Positions 8,897 to 17,276 of a DNA stretch of 52,702 bases are shown piece by piece. How positions within the stretch are numbered: the stretch's first letter is position 1; every line of letters begins with the position of its first letter. Under the pieces are notes generated by a model that was not told where the DNA came from, did not search any database, and worked only from the letters and a program-made list of their open reading frames with translations. The stretch is from Euryarchaeota archaeon UBA88. GTDB lineage: Archaea > Thermoplasmatota > Poseidoniia > Poseidoniales > Poseidoniaceae. The stretch is from contig DAME01000017.1 of the NCBI GenBank assembly GCA_002499545.1, positions 1 through 52,702 on the forward strand. Direction: 5' to 3'. The translations under genes and the position numbers were made by a program.

Positions 8897-9314
8897 CATC
8901 AATACCTCCAAGATGCTGTTCCAATCCTGATTTGAGATCGGATGGGATAATCTGCCCCTCCATCGTATCCATATTGACGCATACGGTGATTTGTGATGAA
9001 GACCACAGTAACTCGTTGTTCTGGTTGTGGAACTTGTAAGCCCAAGTGCAGGATTTCGAACCAACTTTCTCCATCCAAATAGTGGCGTGGACCGTATCGC
9101 CGTACCTGATAGGAGCGAGGAAATCTGTTTCCACGTGAACTACTGGAAAACCAACTCTCCTCTCGTTCATCATTTCCGGATAGGTGATTCCACACATTGT
9201 TTCCCAGCACTCTTCGAAGAACCGATGTGAAAGGTCGTAGATACGAGGGAAGTATGCAATTCCAGCGCTGTCCAGCATTGAAAAATCGACACGTCTCGAG
9301 AGGTGAACCGCCAT
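8889..9314 (-). CDS. Hotdog-fold acyl-CoA thioesterase (4HBT/YbgC type)
   Basis: A 141-residue single hotdog domain. The N-terminal RRVDFSMLDSAGIAYFPRIY matches the (F/Y)xDxDxxGxVxfxxYl motif of 4-hydroxybenzoyl-CoA thioesterase-like proteins, with Asp as the expected catalytic residue and the long helix SHRFFEECWETM after it. Then come VVHVETDFLAPIRYGDTVHA and the final beta strands with ITVCVNMDT. It should hydrolyse an acyl-CoA thioester in the cytoplasm; the substrate is unknown. ATG at 9314 is preferred; an in-frame TTG at 9332 would add six residues. It is first in a two-gene unit with the membrane protein. Confidence 0.9.
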   Translation of the reverse strand: MAVHLSRRVDFSMLDSAGIAYFPRIYDLSHRFFEECWETMCGITYPEMMNERRVGFPVVHVETDFLAPIRYGDTVHATIWMEKVGSKSCTWAYKFHNQNNELLWSSSQITVCVNMDTMEGQIIPSDLKSGLEQHLGGIDDE

Positions 9315-9392
9315 GTCAATTCCAAGAGGCAAGGCATCATGAAGCCTTGGATAGAAGAGTGAGATAGGGTTTCCAAAAGCAACCCGTTGCGC

Positions 9393-9398
9393 TTATAT
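9393..9398 (+). promoter_or_regulatory. TATA-like box A of tRNA-Arg
   Basis: TTATAT centred about 29 bases before the first base of tRNA-Arg. This is the expected distance for an archaeal TBP site, and there is no other gene on this strand for it to serve. Confidence 0.55.
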
Positions 9399-9424
9399 CC
9401 AAGAGGTTGGTGGCCGAACTACAA

Positions 9425-9498
9425 GGCCCTATAGTGTAGCTTGGATATCACGCCGGCTTGCGGAGCCAGCAACCCGTGTTCGAATCGCGGTGGGGCCG
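9425..9498 (+). tRNA. tRNA-Arg (anticodon GCG)
   Basis: A complete 74-base cloverleaf. Acceptor GGCCCTA pairs along seven bases with TGGGGCC (one T-G). The D arm is GTGT...TCAC with GG in the loop. The anticodon loop TTGCGGA gives GCG, reading CGC/CGU. The T arm is CCGTG-TTCGAAT-CGCGG, and the discriminator is G. CCA is not encoded. The anticodon stem CCGGC/GCCAG has one C-A mismatch at 28-42, tolerated in many tRNAs. No intron. A run of five T follows at 9508-9512. Confidence 0.9.
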
Positions 9499-9501
9499 CT
9501 C

Positions 9502-10191
9502 TTACTCTTTTTCAGTGCGAACGCTATCTACTTTCCAATCGTGAAGTTCCCACCCCTCACTGATAGCCAGGGTTCGAAAAGAGCCTTTGGCATTGATCGC
9601 AACAGGATGACCGGTTTCCTTCATGAACCAAGAATCGGCAAGCGTATTTCCGTATCCGTAACACTTCGAAAGGTCATGACCGTTCTCCAAAGCATCCGTT
9701 TTGACAATTGGGACTTTTCCCTTTCTACGAGGGACGGACCATCCGCGTTCTGAACCGCTTAGAATTCCGCTCCGTTGCGATGGCCCACAACCATAGACTG
9801 CATCCATGTTCAAGACCGCAGCCATTGCTTCTGCCATGGGTGCGACAGTTGCGGTGACCAACACCAATCGATGCCCCTGTTGCCGGTGCCATTCAAGTTG
9901 ATTTTTAGCTTCAACAGGAATTTTGTGAGCCAGTTTTTCGCCGGCCAAGAAGGTTGAATATCGCTCGAGAACATCCCACGATGCTAAGGAGAAATGCCCT
10001 CGGTTACGAGCCGCATCATACAGCGACCTACCGCGTAAGAGATTCGTGACAAGACCACACATCCACGCCACGCCACCGTATGGAATACGCCAAGGTCGCC
10101 TCTTACCTAGGTGTGCTGTGAGGGTCTTTTCGCTTGAGGCATCAAGAAGTGTGCCATCAAGGTCGAAGTATGCTGCCACATCTCCCCGCAT
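9502..10191 (-). CDS. HAD-superfamily hydrolase, subfamily IB (phosphoserine-phosphatase-like)
   Basis: A 229-residue cytoplasmic phosphatase-type protein. Motif I is YFDLDGTLLDAS near residue 9 (nucleophile Asp and acid/base Asp). A helical cap runs from about residue 25 to 105. Motif II is LVLVTATVAPMAEAMA (Thr), and motif III/IV lies around RKGKVPIV and CYGYGNTLADSWFMKETG, where the conserved Asp binds Mg. The HAD-IB layout resembles SerB and related enzymes, but the substrate cannot be named. The ATG at 10191 is the first in frame before motif I. It follows the small gene at 10244-10531 by 52 bases and is probably in the same unit. Confidence 0.88.
   Translation of the reverse strand: MRGDVAAYFDLDGTLLDASSEKTLTAHLGKRRPWRIPYGGVAWMCGLVTNLLRGRSLYDAARNRGHFSLASWDVLERYSTFLAGEKLAHKIPVEAKNQLEWHRQQGHRLVLVTATVAPMAEAMAAVLNMDAVYGCGPSQRSGILSGSERGWSVPRRKGKVPIVKTDALENGHDLSKCYGYGNTLADSWFMKETGHPVAINAKGSFRTLAISEGWELHDWKVDSVRTEKE
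9508..9512 (+). terminator. T-run after tRNA-Arg
   Basis: Five T ten bases after the tRNA 3' end, the usual archaeal termination signal. It lies inside the last codons of the convergent HAD gene. Confidence 0.45.
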
Positions 10192-10243
10192 GATGAATGC
10201 TCAGTGTAGGACGTACATGAGTTACGCCCTTGATGCGAGCATT

Positions 10244-10531
10244 TCATTCGTTCTTTGGAGACCCCGGACAACCGGGTTCTCCGTAGACTCTTCGCCCAGC
10301 AGCATGATCCTGCCACCATACGAGGTAAGAGGAAAGATGACGAGGGATGAAGAAACCAACTTTTCGGGGTGTGAGTCCATGGTTTCTCATCGACCTGTCG
10401 TGGCTGAGATTTGCGACGATGGATTGCGCAGAACAACCGGGATTTGCTCCGACGAATCGGAGTATCTCTTGCTTCAATCGCTCATACCGTGCTTTTTTCT
10501 GTGAACCCTTTCCTTCTCTTTTCGGTGGCAT
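10244..10531 (-). CDS. Small basic protein, possible helix-turn-helix
   Basis: A 95-residue Lys/Arg-rich protein starting MPPKREGKGSQKKARYERLK. The stretch EILRFVGANPGCSAQSIVANL looks like the first helices of a winged helix-turn-helix, and HGLTPRKVGFFIPRHL could be the recognition region. A TATA-like CATATA at 10554-10559 about 25 bases before the ATG suggests a leaderless transcript. No family recognised with certainty; the basic charge suits nucleic-acid binding. The opposite strand also has an open frame here, but direction, start context and neighbours favour this one. Confidence 0.65.
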   Translation of the reverse strand: MPPKREGKGSQKKARYERLKQEILRFVGANPGCSAQSIVANLSHDRSMRNHGLTPRKVGFFIPRHLSSYLVWWQDHAAGRRVYGEPGCPGSPKNE

Positions 10532-10553
10532 GTTTTGAAAATCGAAGTAAACC

Positions 10554-10559
10554 TATATG
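10554..10559 (-). promoter_or_regulatory. TATA-like element for the gene starting at 10531
   Basis: CATATA on the minus strand about 25 bases before the ATG at 10531, within an AT-rich 87-base spacer (10532-10618) that otherwise holds no recognisable feature. Confidence 0.4.
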
Positions 10560-10618
10560 AAACAAATCGTGGGATACTCGCTGAAATTAGGAATTTTGGA
10601 ATTCTCGATAGATTCCGA

Positions 10619-11722
10619 TTAGAAAAGGAAGAACATGTTTCGGCAGGTGATAGAGCGCCACACGAATGGTTTGGTCACGCGATTGAAGACCAGATTGATG
10701 AGCCAATCAGGAAGGCGGATGATAAAACTTCCAAGTTTGAAAGCGCGCTGAGAATTTCGCATGACTTTCCCCATCTGTTTTTTCCAGCGCACTTCATACT
10801 GGGAGAGCGGCGTCCCGGTGGTGAGATGTTCAGCGATAACTTGTCCTGCAATCCGTCCTCCTATCATCGCAATAGTAATCCCTGCCCCGTTTGAGGGGAG
10901 GACCATGCCAGCAGAATCGCCAACCAGAACATAATTGCCTTTGACAAAGCTTCGAATGGTGCCCGACATTGGTAGAGAACCGGCACCTCTGAAGGTAATC
11001 TCTCCATCATACCGATTCACGAAATCTTCTGTCAAAACATTGACGTTTTTGTCCTTGCAGTACTTCTGTTGAACGCCAAGCCCGATGTTCGCCCCTGACT
11101 TTTTTGGGAACATCCAAGCGTATCCTCCCGGTGCCATAGAACCAAAATGGAGTTCCACCGCATCTCCAAAATCTCCATCCATGAGGACAAACTTCACTGG
11201 AATCTTCAAACTCGATTCATTCCAATATTTCTTGCGGAGAGGGTCGTTGTGGCCACCGGCTCCGACGATGATTTGGGCAGTGAATGTTCGTCCATCTTTG
11301 AGGTGAACAGTGTTTCCTTCCACGCTGGAAACCCGTGAATCGGTGAGGTACGTTGCGCCCTTTTCTTTCGCCAAATCAACAAGTGCCTCATCATGAGCGA
11401 CACGGTTCAACATGTACCCTTCAAACGGATACTGAAGTGGTTTTCCGGATGGGGGGACGATGTACATTTCCGAAGTCTCACGCGATATAGCGTGCTCAGG
11501 CGTTTGCAGTAAATCATCGATATCTGGAACGCCAGGGCATAACCGCTGCATCTCGGCGTTTGTAGGTACGAGTTCACCGCATTGAAGTGGGCTGCCTATG
11601 GGGTCGCGCCGGTCAATAACCAGAACCTCGCGGCCGCCTTCTGCGATGTATCGAGCTGTGGTAGAGCCAGCAGGACCGCCACCAATGACAATGACCTCCC
11701 AGTCCGTTTTTACATCGCTCAT
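10619..11722 (-). CDS. Geranylgeranyl reductase family FAD-dependent protein (archaeal ether-lipid saturation)
   Basis: A 367-residue flavoprotein that in archaea reduces the double bonds of geranylgeranyl chains of membrane ether lipids. Visible: FAD-binding VIVIGGGPAGSTTARYIAEGG at the N-terminus, the following VIDRRDPIGSPLQCGE (family pattern of acidic residue and Cys), the mid-domain IIVGAGGHNDPLRKKY, GYAWMFPKKSGANIGLGV, and the C-terminal FAD block YVLVGDSAGMVLPSNGAGI. Start 11722 is preferred: GAGGG lies five bases upstream, and the longer frame would run through the preceding gene. It is 25 bases downstream of the gene at 11748. Relatives also reduce other prenyl chains, so the exact substrate is inferred. 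Confidence 0.92.
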   Translation of the reverse strand: MSDVKTDWEVIVIGGGPAGSTTARYIAEGGREVLVIDRRDPIGSPLQCGELVPTNAEMQRLCPGVPDIDDLLQTPEHAISRETSEMYIVPPSGKPLQYPFEGYMLNRVAHDEALVDLAKEKGATYLTDSRVSSVEGNTVHLKDGRTFTAQIIVGAGGHNDPLRKKYWNESSLKIPVKFVLMDGDFGDAVELHFGSMAPGGYAWMFPKKSGANIGLGVQQKYCKDKNVNVLTEDFVNRYDGEITFRGAGSLPMSGTIRSFVKGNYVLVGDSAGMVLPSNGAGITIAMIGGRIAGQVIAEHLTTGTPLSQYEVRWKKQMGKVMRNSQRAFKLGSFIIRLPDWLINLVFNRVTKPFVWRSITCRNMFFLF

Positions 11723-11747
11723 GTCGACCCTCAACAGTGTTAAAAGT

Positions 11748-12104
11748 TCAATCCTTAAAAACGACGGGTTGGGTTGTCTTCCAACTTGGTGTGGCGAGTT
11801 TTTTCGCTTTACCGTCGGCAATAATTGGATGGATATCGTTGAGGCGTCCGTGCATTCCGTGTACTTGGAATTTAACGCGTAGCTCTGCTGCTTGGTCGCG
11901 AACAACCTGTTCAAGTTGCTCTTCATCCAATTCAACCGTTGCCAACACCGATGCATCGACAAGACTGGTGATTGAGAACGTGGAGCCGGAAATAGAAAGC
12001 GCAGGACGGAAGTCCATATCGTCTGGATGATGCATCCAAACAGAAACATCAACAGAGAGGGAATTTCGAATATTCACTCGGCTGATTTCGACAGTATCGA
12101 CCAT
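11748..12104 (-). CDS. Conserved-looking small protein of unknown function
   Basis: 118 residues from the ATG at 12104 (GGAG nine to ten bases upstream); an in-frame ATG at 12149 would give 133 residues and sits 11 bases after the preceding stop. The sequence is soluble and beta-rich (VDTVEISRVNIRNSLSVDVS, RPALSISGSTFSITSLVDAS), then an acidic helix ATVELDEEQLEQVVRDQAAE and a C-terminal region with HGMHGRLNDIHPII. No family recognised. It lies between the PKD lipoprotein and geranylgeranyl reductase in the same direction and is likely cotranscribed. Confidence 0.7.
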   Translation of the reverse strand: MVDTVEISRVNIRNSLSVDVSVWMHHPDDMDFRPALSISGSTFSITSLVDASVLATVELDEEQLEQVVRDQAAELRVKFQVHGMHGRLNDIHPIIADGKAKKLATPSWKTTQPVVFKD

Positions 12105-12160
12105 GGCTATCGTGTCTCCGAGGTGGTTCCGCTTGATACAATTTCCCATTCATCAGCGTG

Positions 12161-13345
12161 TCATTCGTACGCGATTTCAGTTAACTTTGGTACCAGAACA
12201 GTGACGATTACAACGAGGGTCCAATCGTTACCCGGGTCGGGGTCTGGCGTTCCTTCGAACAGCGGATCTGGGTCCGCTTGCTGAGCGGTAACAGTCCAAG
12301 TCCAGTCGCCTTGGCCGGCACGTGCGCCAACTGCATCAAGAAGAAGTTCCATCAAAGCGTCCTCAGAGTCGGAATCGTAGATCCCGTCTTCACCTGAAGG
12401 GTTCATGTTATTCGCTTCAAGTACCGCAGAGGCTGACTCATTAGCAGTCAAATTACCTCCTTCGGTTTGAGCGGTCTTTTCGTATTTATCCTCGACTATA
12501 AGCAACGTGAGTGAGAAGTTATCTTGTGGCGCTAGAATATCTTGCTGAAGTTCCAGTAGGGCATCAAATGCAACGATGCGTCCTGCTGTTCCCGGAGTGA
12601 TATTTCCTTCCCATCGCTGCCCTTGCTCAAGGTACTCATCCCACGAGAACTCATATTCCACTGATTCCCATGACACTTCATACTTACGAGACTTGATATC
12701 GAGTTGGAAGAGTTGGGTTATTTCAGAGCCGTATGAATCGGTTGCAGAGAGGCTTCCTTGAATCATCCCAGAACGATTGGTAGGGAGCAACACGGTTGAA
12801 TCGGTTGAATCGATATCGTTGCGCATGTCGCCGTCACCATCGGAATCTTCACCCCAGTGCAAGTCCCATGCGAACTCGAGTTGGTCACCCTCGGGATCGA
12901 TACTTCGGCTCGCATCAAGTAGGACTGAATCGCCCGAGCGAATTGATGAGGGGTAGGTGAGATTGAGAATTGGCGCCCCATTGACTCGGACTGAGGTTGT
13001 CGCTGAGTCCCTTCCGCCCTGATCGTTAACGACGGTCAGCTCCACAGTGTAAACGCCAAACATACCATACATGTGAGACGTAAATCCTGTTGCAGTTTCG
13101 CTGGTTTGGCCGTCACCAAAATCCCACTCAAAAGCCGTGATGACGCCTTCGATAGCATCAGAATCACGGGCATCAAATGTCACCATCTCACCTTCTTCAA
13201 TCTGAAGCGGGTAGGCGGTCATGTTCGCCCGAGGGTCAACGGTGAAATCGAGTGCCCCGGTGCACCCAGCAAGAAGCGATGAGAAAAGTAGCATGGAAAC
13301 CATGAACAACGATTGGAGTGAACCACGTTGAGTTTTGCTCCACAT
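12161..13345 (-). CDS. PKD-domain lipoprotein
   Basis: A 394-residue secreted protein. The N-terminus has a hydrophobic signal peptide ending in a lipobox (FSSLLAGCTG), so the mature protein should start at Cys and be lipid-anchored outside. A PKD domain follows, with the hallmark FEWDFGDGQTSE near residue 75 and a second PKD-like unit with LDASRSIDPEGDQLEFAWDL containing acidic Ca-site-like residues (GEDSDGDGDMRND). The C-terminal half has no recognised domain. It ends in a hydrophobic stretch (WTLVVIVTVLVPKL) that could be a second anchor. ATG 13345 is preferred over the in-frame TTG at 13357. PKD domains usually mediate adhesion; function here is inferred. Confidence 0.85.
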   Translation of the reverse strand: MWSKTQRGSLQSLFMVSMLLFSSLLAGCTGALDFTVDPRANMTAYPLQIEEGEMVTFDARDSDAIEGVITAFEWDFGDGQTSETATGFTSHMYGMFGVYTVELTVVNDQGGRDSATTSVRVNGAPILNLTYPSSIRSGDSVLLDASRSIDPEGDQLEFAWDLHWGEDSDGDGDMRNDIDSTDSTVLLPTNRSGMIQGSLSATDSYGSEITQLFQLDIKSRKYEVSWESVEYEFSWDEYLEQGQRWEGNITPGTAGRIVAFDALLELQQDILAPQDNFSLTLLIVEDKYEKTAQTEGGNLTANESASAVLEANNMNPSGEDGIYDSDSEDALMELLLDAVGARAGQGDWTWTVTAQQADPDPLFEGTPDPDPGNDWTLVVIVTVLVPKLTEIAYE

Positions 13346-13469
13346 CGAACTTCCCAATTGCTCACCCTATCTAATTCTTGGGGGAATATTTTCCACCAAC
13401 ATTCTATTCAAACATGCTCTATGTCCTGTGGACTGCTTTTCAAGGTGTGTTTGATAAATCGCCGTGAAT

Positions 13470-13847
13470 TTATGAAAATTCAACCTCTTGTGGAATGTCG
13501 CCAAGAACAACTGCTTTGGAAAGGTGATTCCCGAGATGATCGACAGAATCGTGTTCAATGACATTGACATCAGTGTGAGTCAAAAGGGTCGTTTCAAGCT
13601 CAAGTAGGTCCTCAGCATCAACCGTCCCTGAATCGTATTCAAGGGCGGCAGTCGGCGCTTTTGACAAAGTTGGCTTGACTTCGGGGGATGAAAGTTCGTC
13701 CATTGCTTCAACAGCCATTGCCTCCCTGCGTTGTGAAAAATCAATTGCTAAGTGTTCTGCTTGTTCGTCCACAAGTTCAGGCTGAGTGACGTCGTGAACG
13801 AGGGGGCTTGATGAAAAGAATCTCAGAATCGCCCCAAACAAGCCCAT
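13470..13847 (-). CDS. Short acidic protein of unknown function
   Basis: 125 residues from the ATG at 13847, favoured by GGTGG seven bases upstream; the ATG at 13889 has no such signal. The N-terminus MGLFGAILRFFSSSP is an amphipathic or membrane-touching helix. The rest is acidic and low in aromatic residues, with no recognised domain. The gene stands alone between the PKD lipoprotein and the divergent exonuclease. The upstream 13848-13936 spacer holds both promoters; no clear TATA is picked out. Confidence 0.6.
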   Translation of the reverse strand: MGLFGAILRFFSSSPLVHDVTQPELVDEQAEHLAIDFSQRREAMAVEAMDELSSPEVKPTLSKAPTAALEYDSGTVDAEDLLELETTLLTHTDVNVIEHDSVDHLGNHLSKAVVLGDIPQEVEFS

Positions 13848-13936
13848 ACGACGTCCACCGTGCCAATCGGTAAGGGGTTTGCGATGCATCTGTTTGCAGG
13901 GTGATGTTGAAAGGGGGTCAGCGGTGTTGATGGCTC

Positions 13937-14758
13937 ATGGCATCCAATGTGTTGGAAGGAGAGCGTGTACTCGCCTTCGACTTGGAGACCACCGGCATCT
14001 CAACATCGAATGACCGAATTGTTCAGATTGCCCTGGTCGGTTCTCGCAAGAACGGTGAGCCGGTTCACTACGAGTGCATCATCAATCCTCGCAGACCGAT
14101 TCCTGCAGGAGCAAGTAACGTCCACGGAATTTACGATGCTGACGTCCGAGGCAAGGGAGATTTTTCAACCATCGCAGATGAAGTTGCAGAACTGATTGCT
14201 GATTCTGTGATTGTGGGCCACAATGTTCGCAAATTTGACTTACCGATGTTAGAAGGTGAATTTTTCCGTCTTGGAAAGCAGATGCCAAAGCCACGCGCAA
14301 TCATGGATACCTTGGAACTGGTTCGGCGACTCAAAGTGGCCCGCCCTCACAACCTTGGCGCACTGTGTTCCCGTCACGGGATTTCGCTTGAAAATGCACA
14401 CACCGCTGCTGCCGATGCTGCCGCATCTCTGCTGTTATTCTGGAGATTATCTGTTGACCACGCCCCGTCGTTTCGAAAATCACTGGACGAACTTGAGCGT
14501 TGGGCTGCGCATGGCGATATATCTTCTGATGCATCGGACTTGGGACGGGGGCTGAACGATTTGGAGATGGTCGATAAACTCGGCAAGATTCGCAAAGACG
14601 GTACACAGATGGTTTTGTCGTTTGGACGCCACAAAGGCAGCGATATCAAAAAAGTTCAATTTGATGACCCCGGATACATTCACTGGCTTCTCTCGGCGAA
14701 GGGCATTGATGACCAAGAAGTACGCGATATCGTCCGGCAGTATCTCGGCATAGATTGA
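13937..14758 (+). CDS. DEDDh 3'-5' exonuclease (DnaQ/ExoX-like)
   Basis: A 273-residue protein. The N-terminal 180 residues form an RNase T/DnaQ-type exonuclease: Exo I is LAFDLETTGIS (Asp and Glu), Exo II is VIVGHNVRKFDLPML (Asp), and Exo III is ENAHTAAADAAASLLLF (His and Asp), so all DEDDh metal ligands are present. The C-terminal 60 residues, with LSFGRHKGSDIKKV and DPGYIHWLLS, match the small FGKHKG...P.YL.WL domain found after exonuclease domains in ExoX-like proteins. It should degrade single-stranded DNA or RNA ends, in repair or proofreading. Polymerase partner not in the window. It is followed by hemH after 115 bases. Confidence 0.92.
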   Translation: MASNVLEGERVLAFDLETTGISTSNDRIVQIALVGSRKNGEPVHYECIINPRRPIPAGASNVHGIYDADVRGKGDFSTIADEVAELIADSVIVGHNVRKFDLPMLEGEFFRLGKQMPKPRAIMDTLELVRRLKVARPHNLGALCSRHGISLENAHTAAADAAASLLLFWRLSVDHAPSFRKSLDELERWAAHGDISSDASDLGRGLNDLEMVDKLGKIRKDGTQMVLSFGRHKGSDIKKVQFDDPGYIHWLLSAKGIDDQEVRDIVRQYLGID

Positions 14759-14873
14759 ATGTAGTCAGGCCCTGCATTATGACAAATCATTATTAGCAGG
14801 AAATAAGGGCTCACAATGTACAGGGAAGCACAATTCGACTGCGAACCCATGTATTGAATTTTGGAGTGATACA

Positions 14874-15995
14874 ATGCCGCCAAATTACACACCACTTCAA
14901 AGAAAAACCAAAGTTGTCTTTGTACAACTTGGTTCGCCCAAAGACCCATCGACAAAGGAAGTGCGAAAGTATCTCAGGAAATTCTTGGGCGACCCACGTG
15001 TTGTTGACATCAATCCTTGGGTCTGGAAGATAATTTTGAATTGCTTCGTCCTGCCCTTCCGGCCGAGGAAATCGGCACAATTGTACGCTCGAATTTGGGA
15101 TGGAGAAAGTTTTCCGCTGATCACAAATACCGCTGATTTTACCGACCAAGTCCGTGCTGAATTGACCAACATTGACCCTAATGGATTGGTCGAAGTCAAC
15201 CACGCCTTCCTCCTCTCTCCACCGTATGTTCACGAAGTGTACGACAGTTGGGAAAACGATTTAGCAAACGGCGTGGGTGCAACGAAACTGCTCGTAATCC
15301 CAATGTTCCCACAGTATTCTGAAAGTACCATCGCCTCGGGGATTGACGCGCTTGGAGGGGAACTTGCAAAGCGTGTGAAGATTCCGACATTTGAGGTGAT
15401 TACCAACTTCCATAGAACACATGCTTTCATTGATAATTCGGTTCGGCAAGTCGACGCAAAACTCAAAGAAATCAAGGACAGTGGAGTTGAACCCGATAAA
15501 TTGGTCATCTCGTTCCACGGGATGCAAAAGCGACGAATTGTTGAGAAGGGAGACGATTACTACCGTCACTGCTATGAGACATTCCGATTGATTGTCGACC
15601 GGTTAGAACACCTTGATTCAAGTAATGCTGTGATGACGTTTCAAAGCCGATTTGGTTCCGAAGAATGGATTACTCCATACACAGAACGGGTAGTTGAAGA
15701 CTTAATTAAACAAGGTAACAAGGAACTGGTTATTTATTCCCCGAGTTTCGTTGTTGACTGCTTGGAAACAACCGATGAGCTTGGTCATGAATTGGTCCAT
15801 GAAGCCAAGGAATGGGGCGGAAATGTTCATCCGGTTGAATGCCTTAACTCCGATGAACAGTGGTGCAAGGATTTTGCCAAATATACGTTCACGCAAGCCG
15901 AAGGTTCAGCGCAGGATAAAGAAGACATCGAATACCAGTTGAAACCTTCGGACTACGACGCAATGACGCCACAAGAAATGAAGAACGAAAACTAA
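14874..15995 (+). CDS. hemH: Ferrochelatase
   Basis: Inserts Fe2+ into protoporphyrin IX to give protoheme, the last step of the classical route. The 373 residues match the family length. Seen in order: VVFVQLGSPKDPSTKEVRKYL (family start, usually LLxNLGxPxxxxxVxxYL), FLGDPRVVDI, KLLVIPMFPQYSESTIASG (the P.YPQ.S.sT.GS block), VISFHGMQKRRI with the catalytic His of SFHG, HCYETFRLI, and FQSRFGSEEWITPYT with the conserved acidic residue. GGAG seven bases upstream supports the start. The C-terminal acidic tail is hydrophilic, so a soluble or peripheral enzyme is expected. It converges on hemY with a four-base overlap. Confidence 0.95.
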   Translation: MPPNYTPLQRKTKVVFVQLGSPKDPSTKEVRKYLRKFLGDPRVVDINPWVWKIILNCFVLPFRPRKSAQLYARIWDGESFPLITNTADFTDQVRAELTNIDPNGLVEVNHAFLLSPPYVHEVYDSWENDLANGVGATKLLVIPMFPQYSESTIASGIDALGGELAKRVKIPTFEVITNFHRTHAFIDNSVRQVDAKLKEIKDSGVEPDKLVISFHGMQKRRIVEKGDDYYRHCYETFRLIVDRLEHLDSSNAVMTFQSRFGSEEWITPYTERVVEDLIKQGNKELVIYSPSFVVDCLETTDELGHELVHEAKEWGGNVHPVECLNSDEQWCKDFAKYTFTQAEGSAQDKEDIEYQLKPSDYDAMTPQEMKNEN

Positions 15996-17254
15996 GAAAC
16001 GCGCTCTATCAACCGTTCTACTTCATCGACTACGTGGGTAATCGACACACCGCTGTATGACCATCCGATGTACGAACAATCGAGTTCTTTTTCTGCCATT
16101 CTCTGCAGGTGCCCGGGCCAAAATCTCGGAATTTGACGAACGCCAATTGATTCAATGATAACCGGTTGAGCAGGGCCCATAAAGCGTTGAACGGCTGTTT
16201 GAACCGACTCAATATCAAACGCACCTCTGGAATGGGGCGCCATCACTCTGAACAGGCGATGACCTTCGGGTGCTCGAGATGAGGCGTGAAGATCGCTTTC
16301 ATAGAGTATGCCGCTGATCGGAATGGTTTGGTCAGGTATCAGCAAGCCGTATCCAAATGGAACGTGGGCGACATCTTCTTCTCGGTATCCAACTGCAAAC
16401 ACTGACAGCGTGGTTTGTTCAAACCGCTCAACCATTCCTGGTGCTGCCCATACAATCGACGAAAGTGGAAGGTTGAAGTGTTCACTTGCGGCTTGAGGGT
16501 TGTTCAGTGATGTTTGGAAAAGTACCTCGACATTCTCAAGCGACTGAAGTCGAGTCTGCAAAGTGTCAATGAGGACTGTCATGCCTCCAGAAAGAGAGGC
16601 AACAGAGCCTTTCTTCGGAGAAAAAAGTGGGTATGTTTGAGCGATGAGTTTGGCCAATTTCCGCCGCTTCACCGGCGAACTTGGCCCAAAATCAGTTGCG
16701 GATGGAATTAAGAAATCCGCATCGACGTTTGATGCTGTGTCGTTGACGATTCCGAGTGTCATCGCATCAGCAATGCCGATGTGTGGTAGAACCTCAGAAA
16801 CGGGTTTACTACCGCTTTTCGATTCTTTGAGCGCTTTCCTTAACTTGAACGGGCCAATCTTCAACAACGAAAACAACGATAATTTATGTTTCGAGCCGTC
16901 GAGCCAAACCCATCGAGATTGAGCGCGAGAACGAGATGGTTTCCACTCATCGGAAAGGCCTAAATCTTCCATCAAACGCCATACTGCGGGGTGGGCTCGC
17001 GCCGCATTAACTGCAACGTCGCACACCCATTCACCTTGTTTCCAGGTCTGAATTACACCACCAAGGCGGTCTGATTTTTCGACCAAAACAATCTGTTTTG
17101 ACGGGAAATGCGTTGCCATGCGATAGGCTGCGCACATACCGGAAAGTCCCCCACCAACGACGACAATCTTCTCATGTTGCGAGAGTTCTTTGTTCACCAA
17201 AAGAGGGCGTTGGAGTTCATTACCGTGCCGAACCCACTCTTCCAGTTCACTCAT
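15992..17254 (-). CDS. hemY: Protoporphyrinogen IX oxidase, FAD-dependent (HemY type)
   Basis: 420 residues. Oxidises protoporphyrinogen IX to protoporphyrin IX with O2 as acceptor in known members. Motifs: FAD-binding IVVVGGGLSGMCAAYRM then VLVEKSDRLGGVIQTW near the N-terminus, ASLSGGMTVLIDTLQTRL in the middle (the family's GGM..L...L block), and a C-terminal block with IGWSYSGVSITHVVDEVERL (FAD contact). Start 17254 has GAGGGG about five bases upstream; ATG at 17269 and the longer frame to 17329 are less likely. The preceding gene hemF ends 22 bases upstream. Similarity to other FAD amine-oxidase-fold enzymes makes the context in a heme operon important for the call. Confidence 0.9.
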   Translation of the reverse strand: MSELEEWVRHGNELQRPLLVNKELSQHEKIVVVGGGLSGMCAAYRMATHFPSKQIVLVEKSDRLGGVIQTWKQGEWVCDVAVNAARAHPAVWRLMEDLGLSDEWKPSRSRAQSRWVWLDGSKHKLSLFSLLKIGPFKLRKALKESKSGSKPVSEVLPHIGIADAMTLGIVNDTASNVDADFLIPSATDFGPSSPVKRRKLAKLIAQTYPLFSPKKGSVASLSGGMTVLIDTLQTRLQSLENVEVLFQTSLNNPQAASEHFNLPLSSIVWAAPGMVERFEQTTLSVFAVGYREEDVAHVPFGYGLLIPDQTIPISGILYESDLHASSRAPEGHRLFRVMAPHSRGAFDIESVQTAVQRFMGPAQPVIIESIGVRQIPRFWPGHLQRMAEKELDCSYIGWSYSGVSITHVVDEVERLIERVS

Positions 17255-17276
17255 TGAATCCCCTCGCATGTGTGAA

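Noticed and set aside
9425..9498. tRNA-Arg as a pseudogene because of the C-A mismatch in the anticodon stem
   Set aside because: All other stems pair, the T loop is canonical, and a TATA box and T-run flank it.
10046..10894. Plus-strand frames over the HAD, small basic and geranylgeranyl reductase genes
   Set aside because: Low-information products that overlap well-supported minus-strand genes; no ribosome-binding context.
11723..12052. Longer N-terminus for geranylgeranyl reductase
   Set aside because: The FAD-binding motif starts right after the Met at 11722, which has GAGGG upstream. The longer frame crosses another gene.
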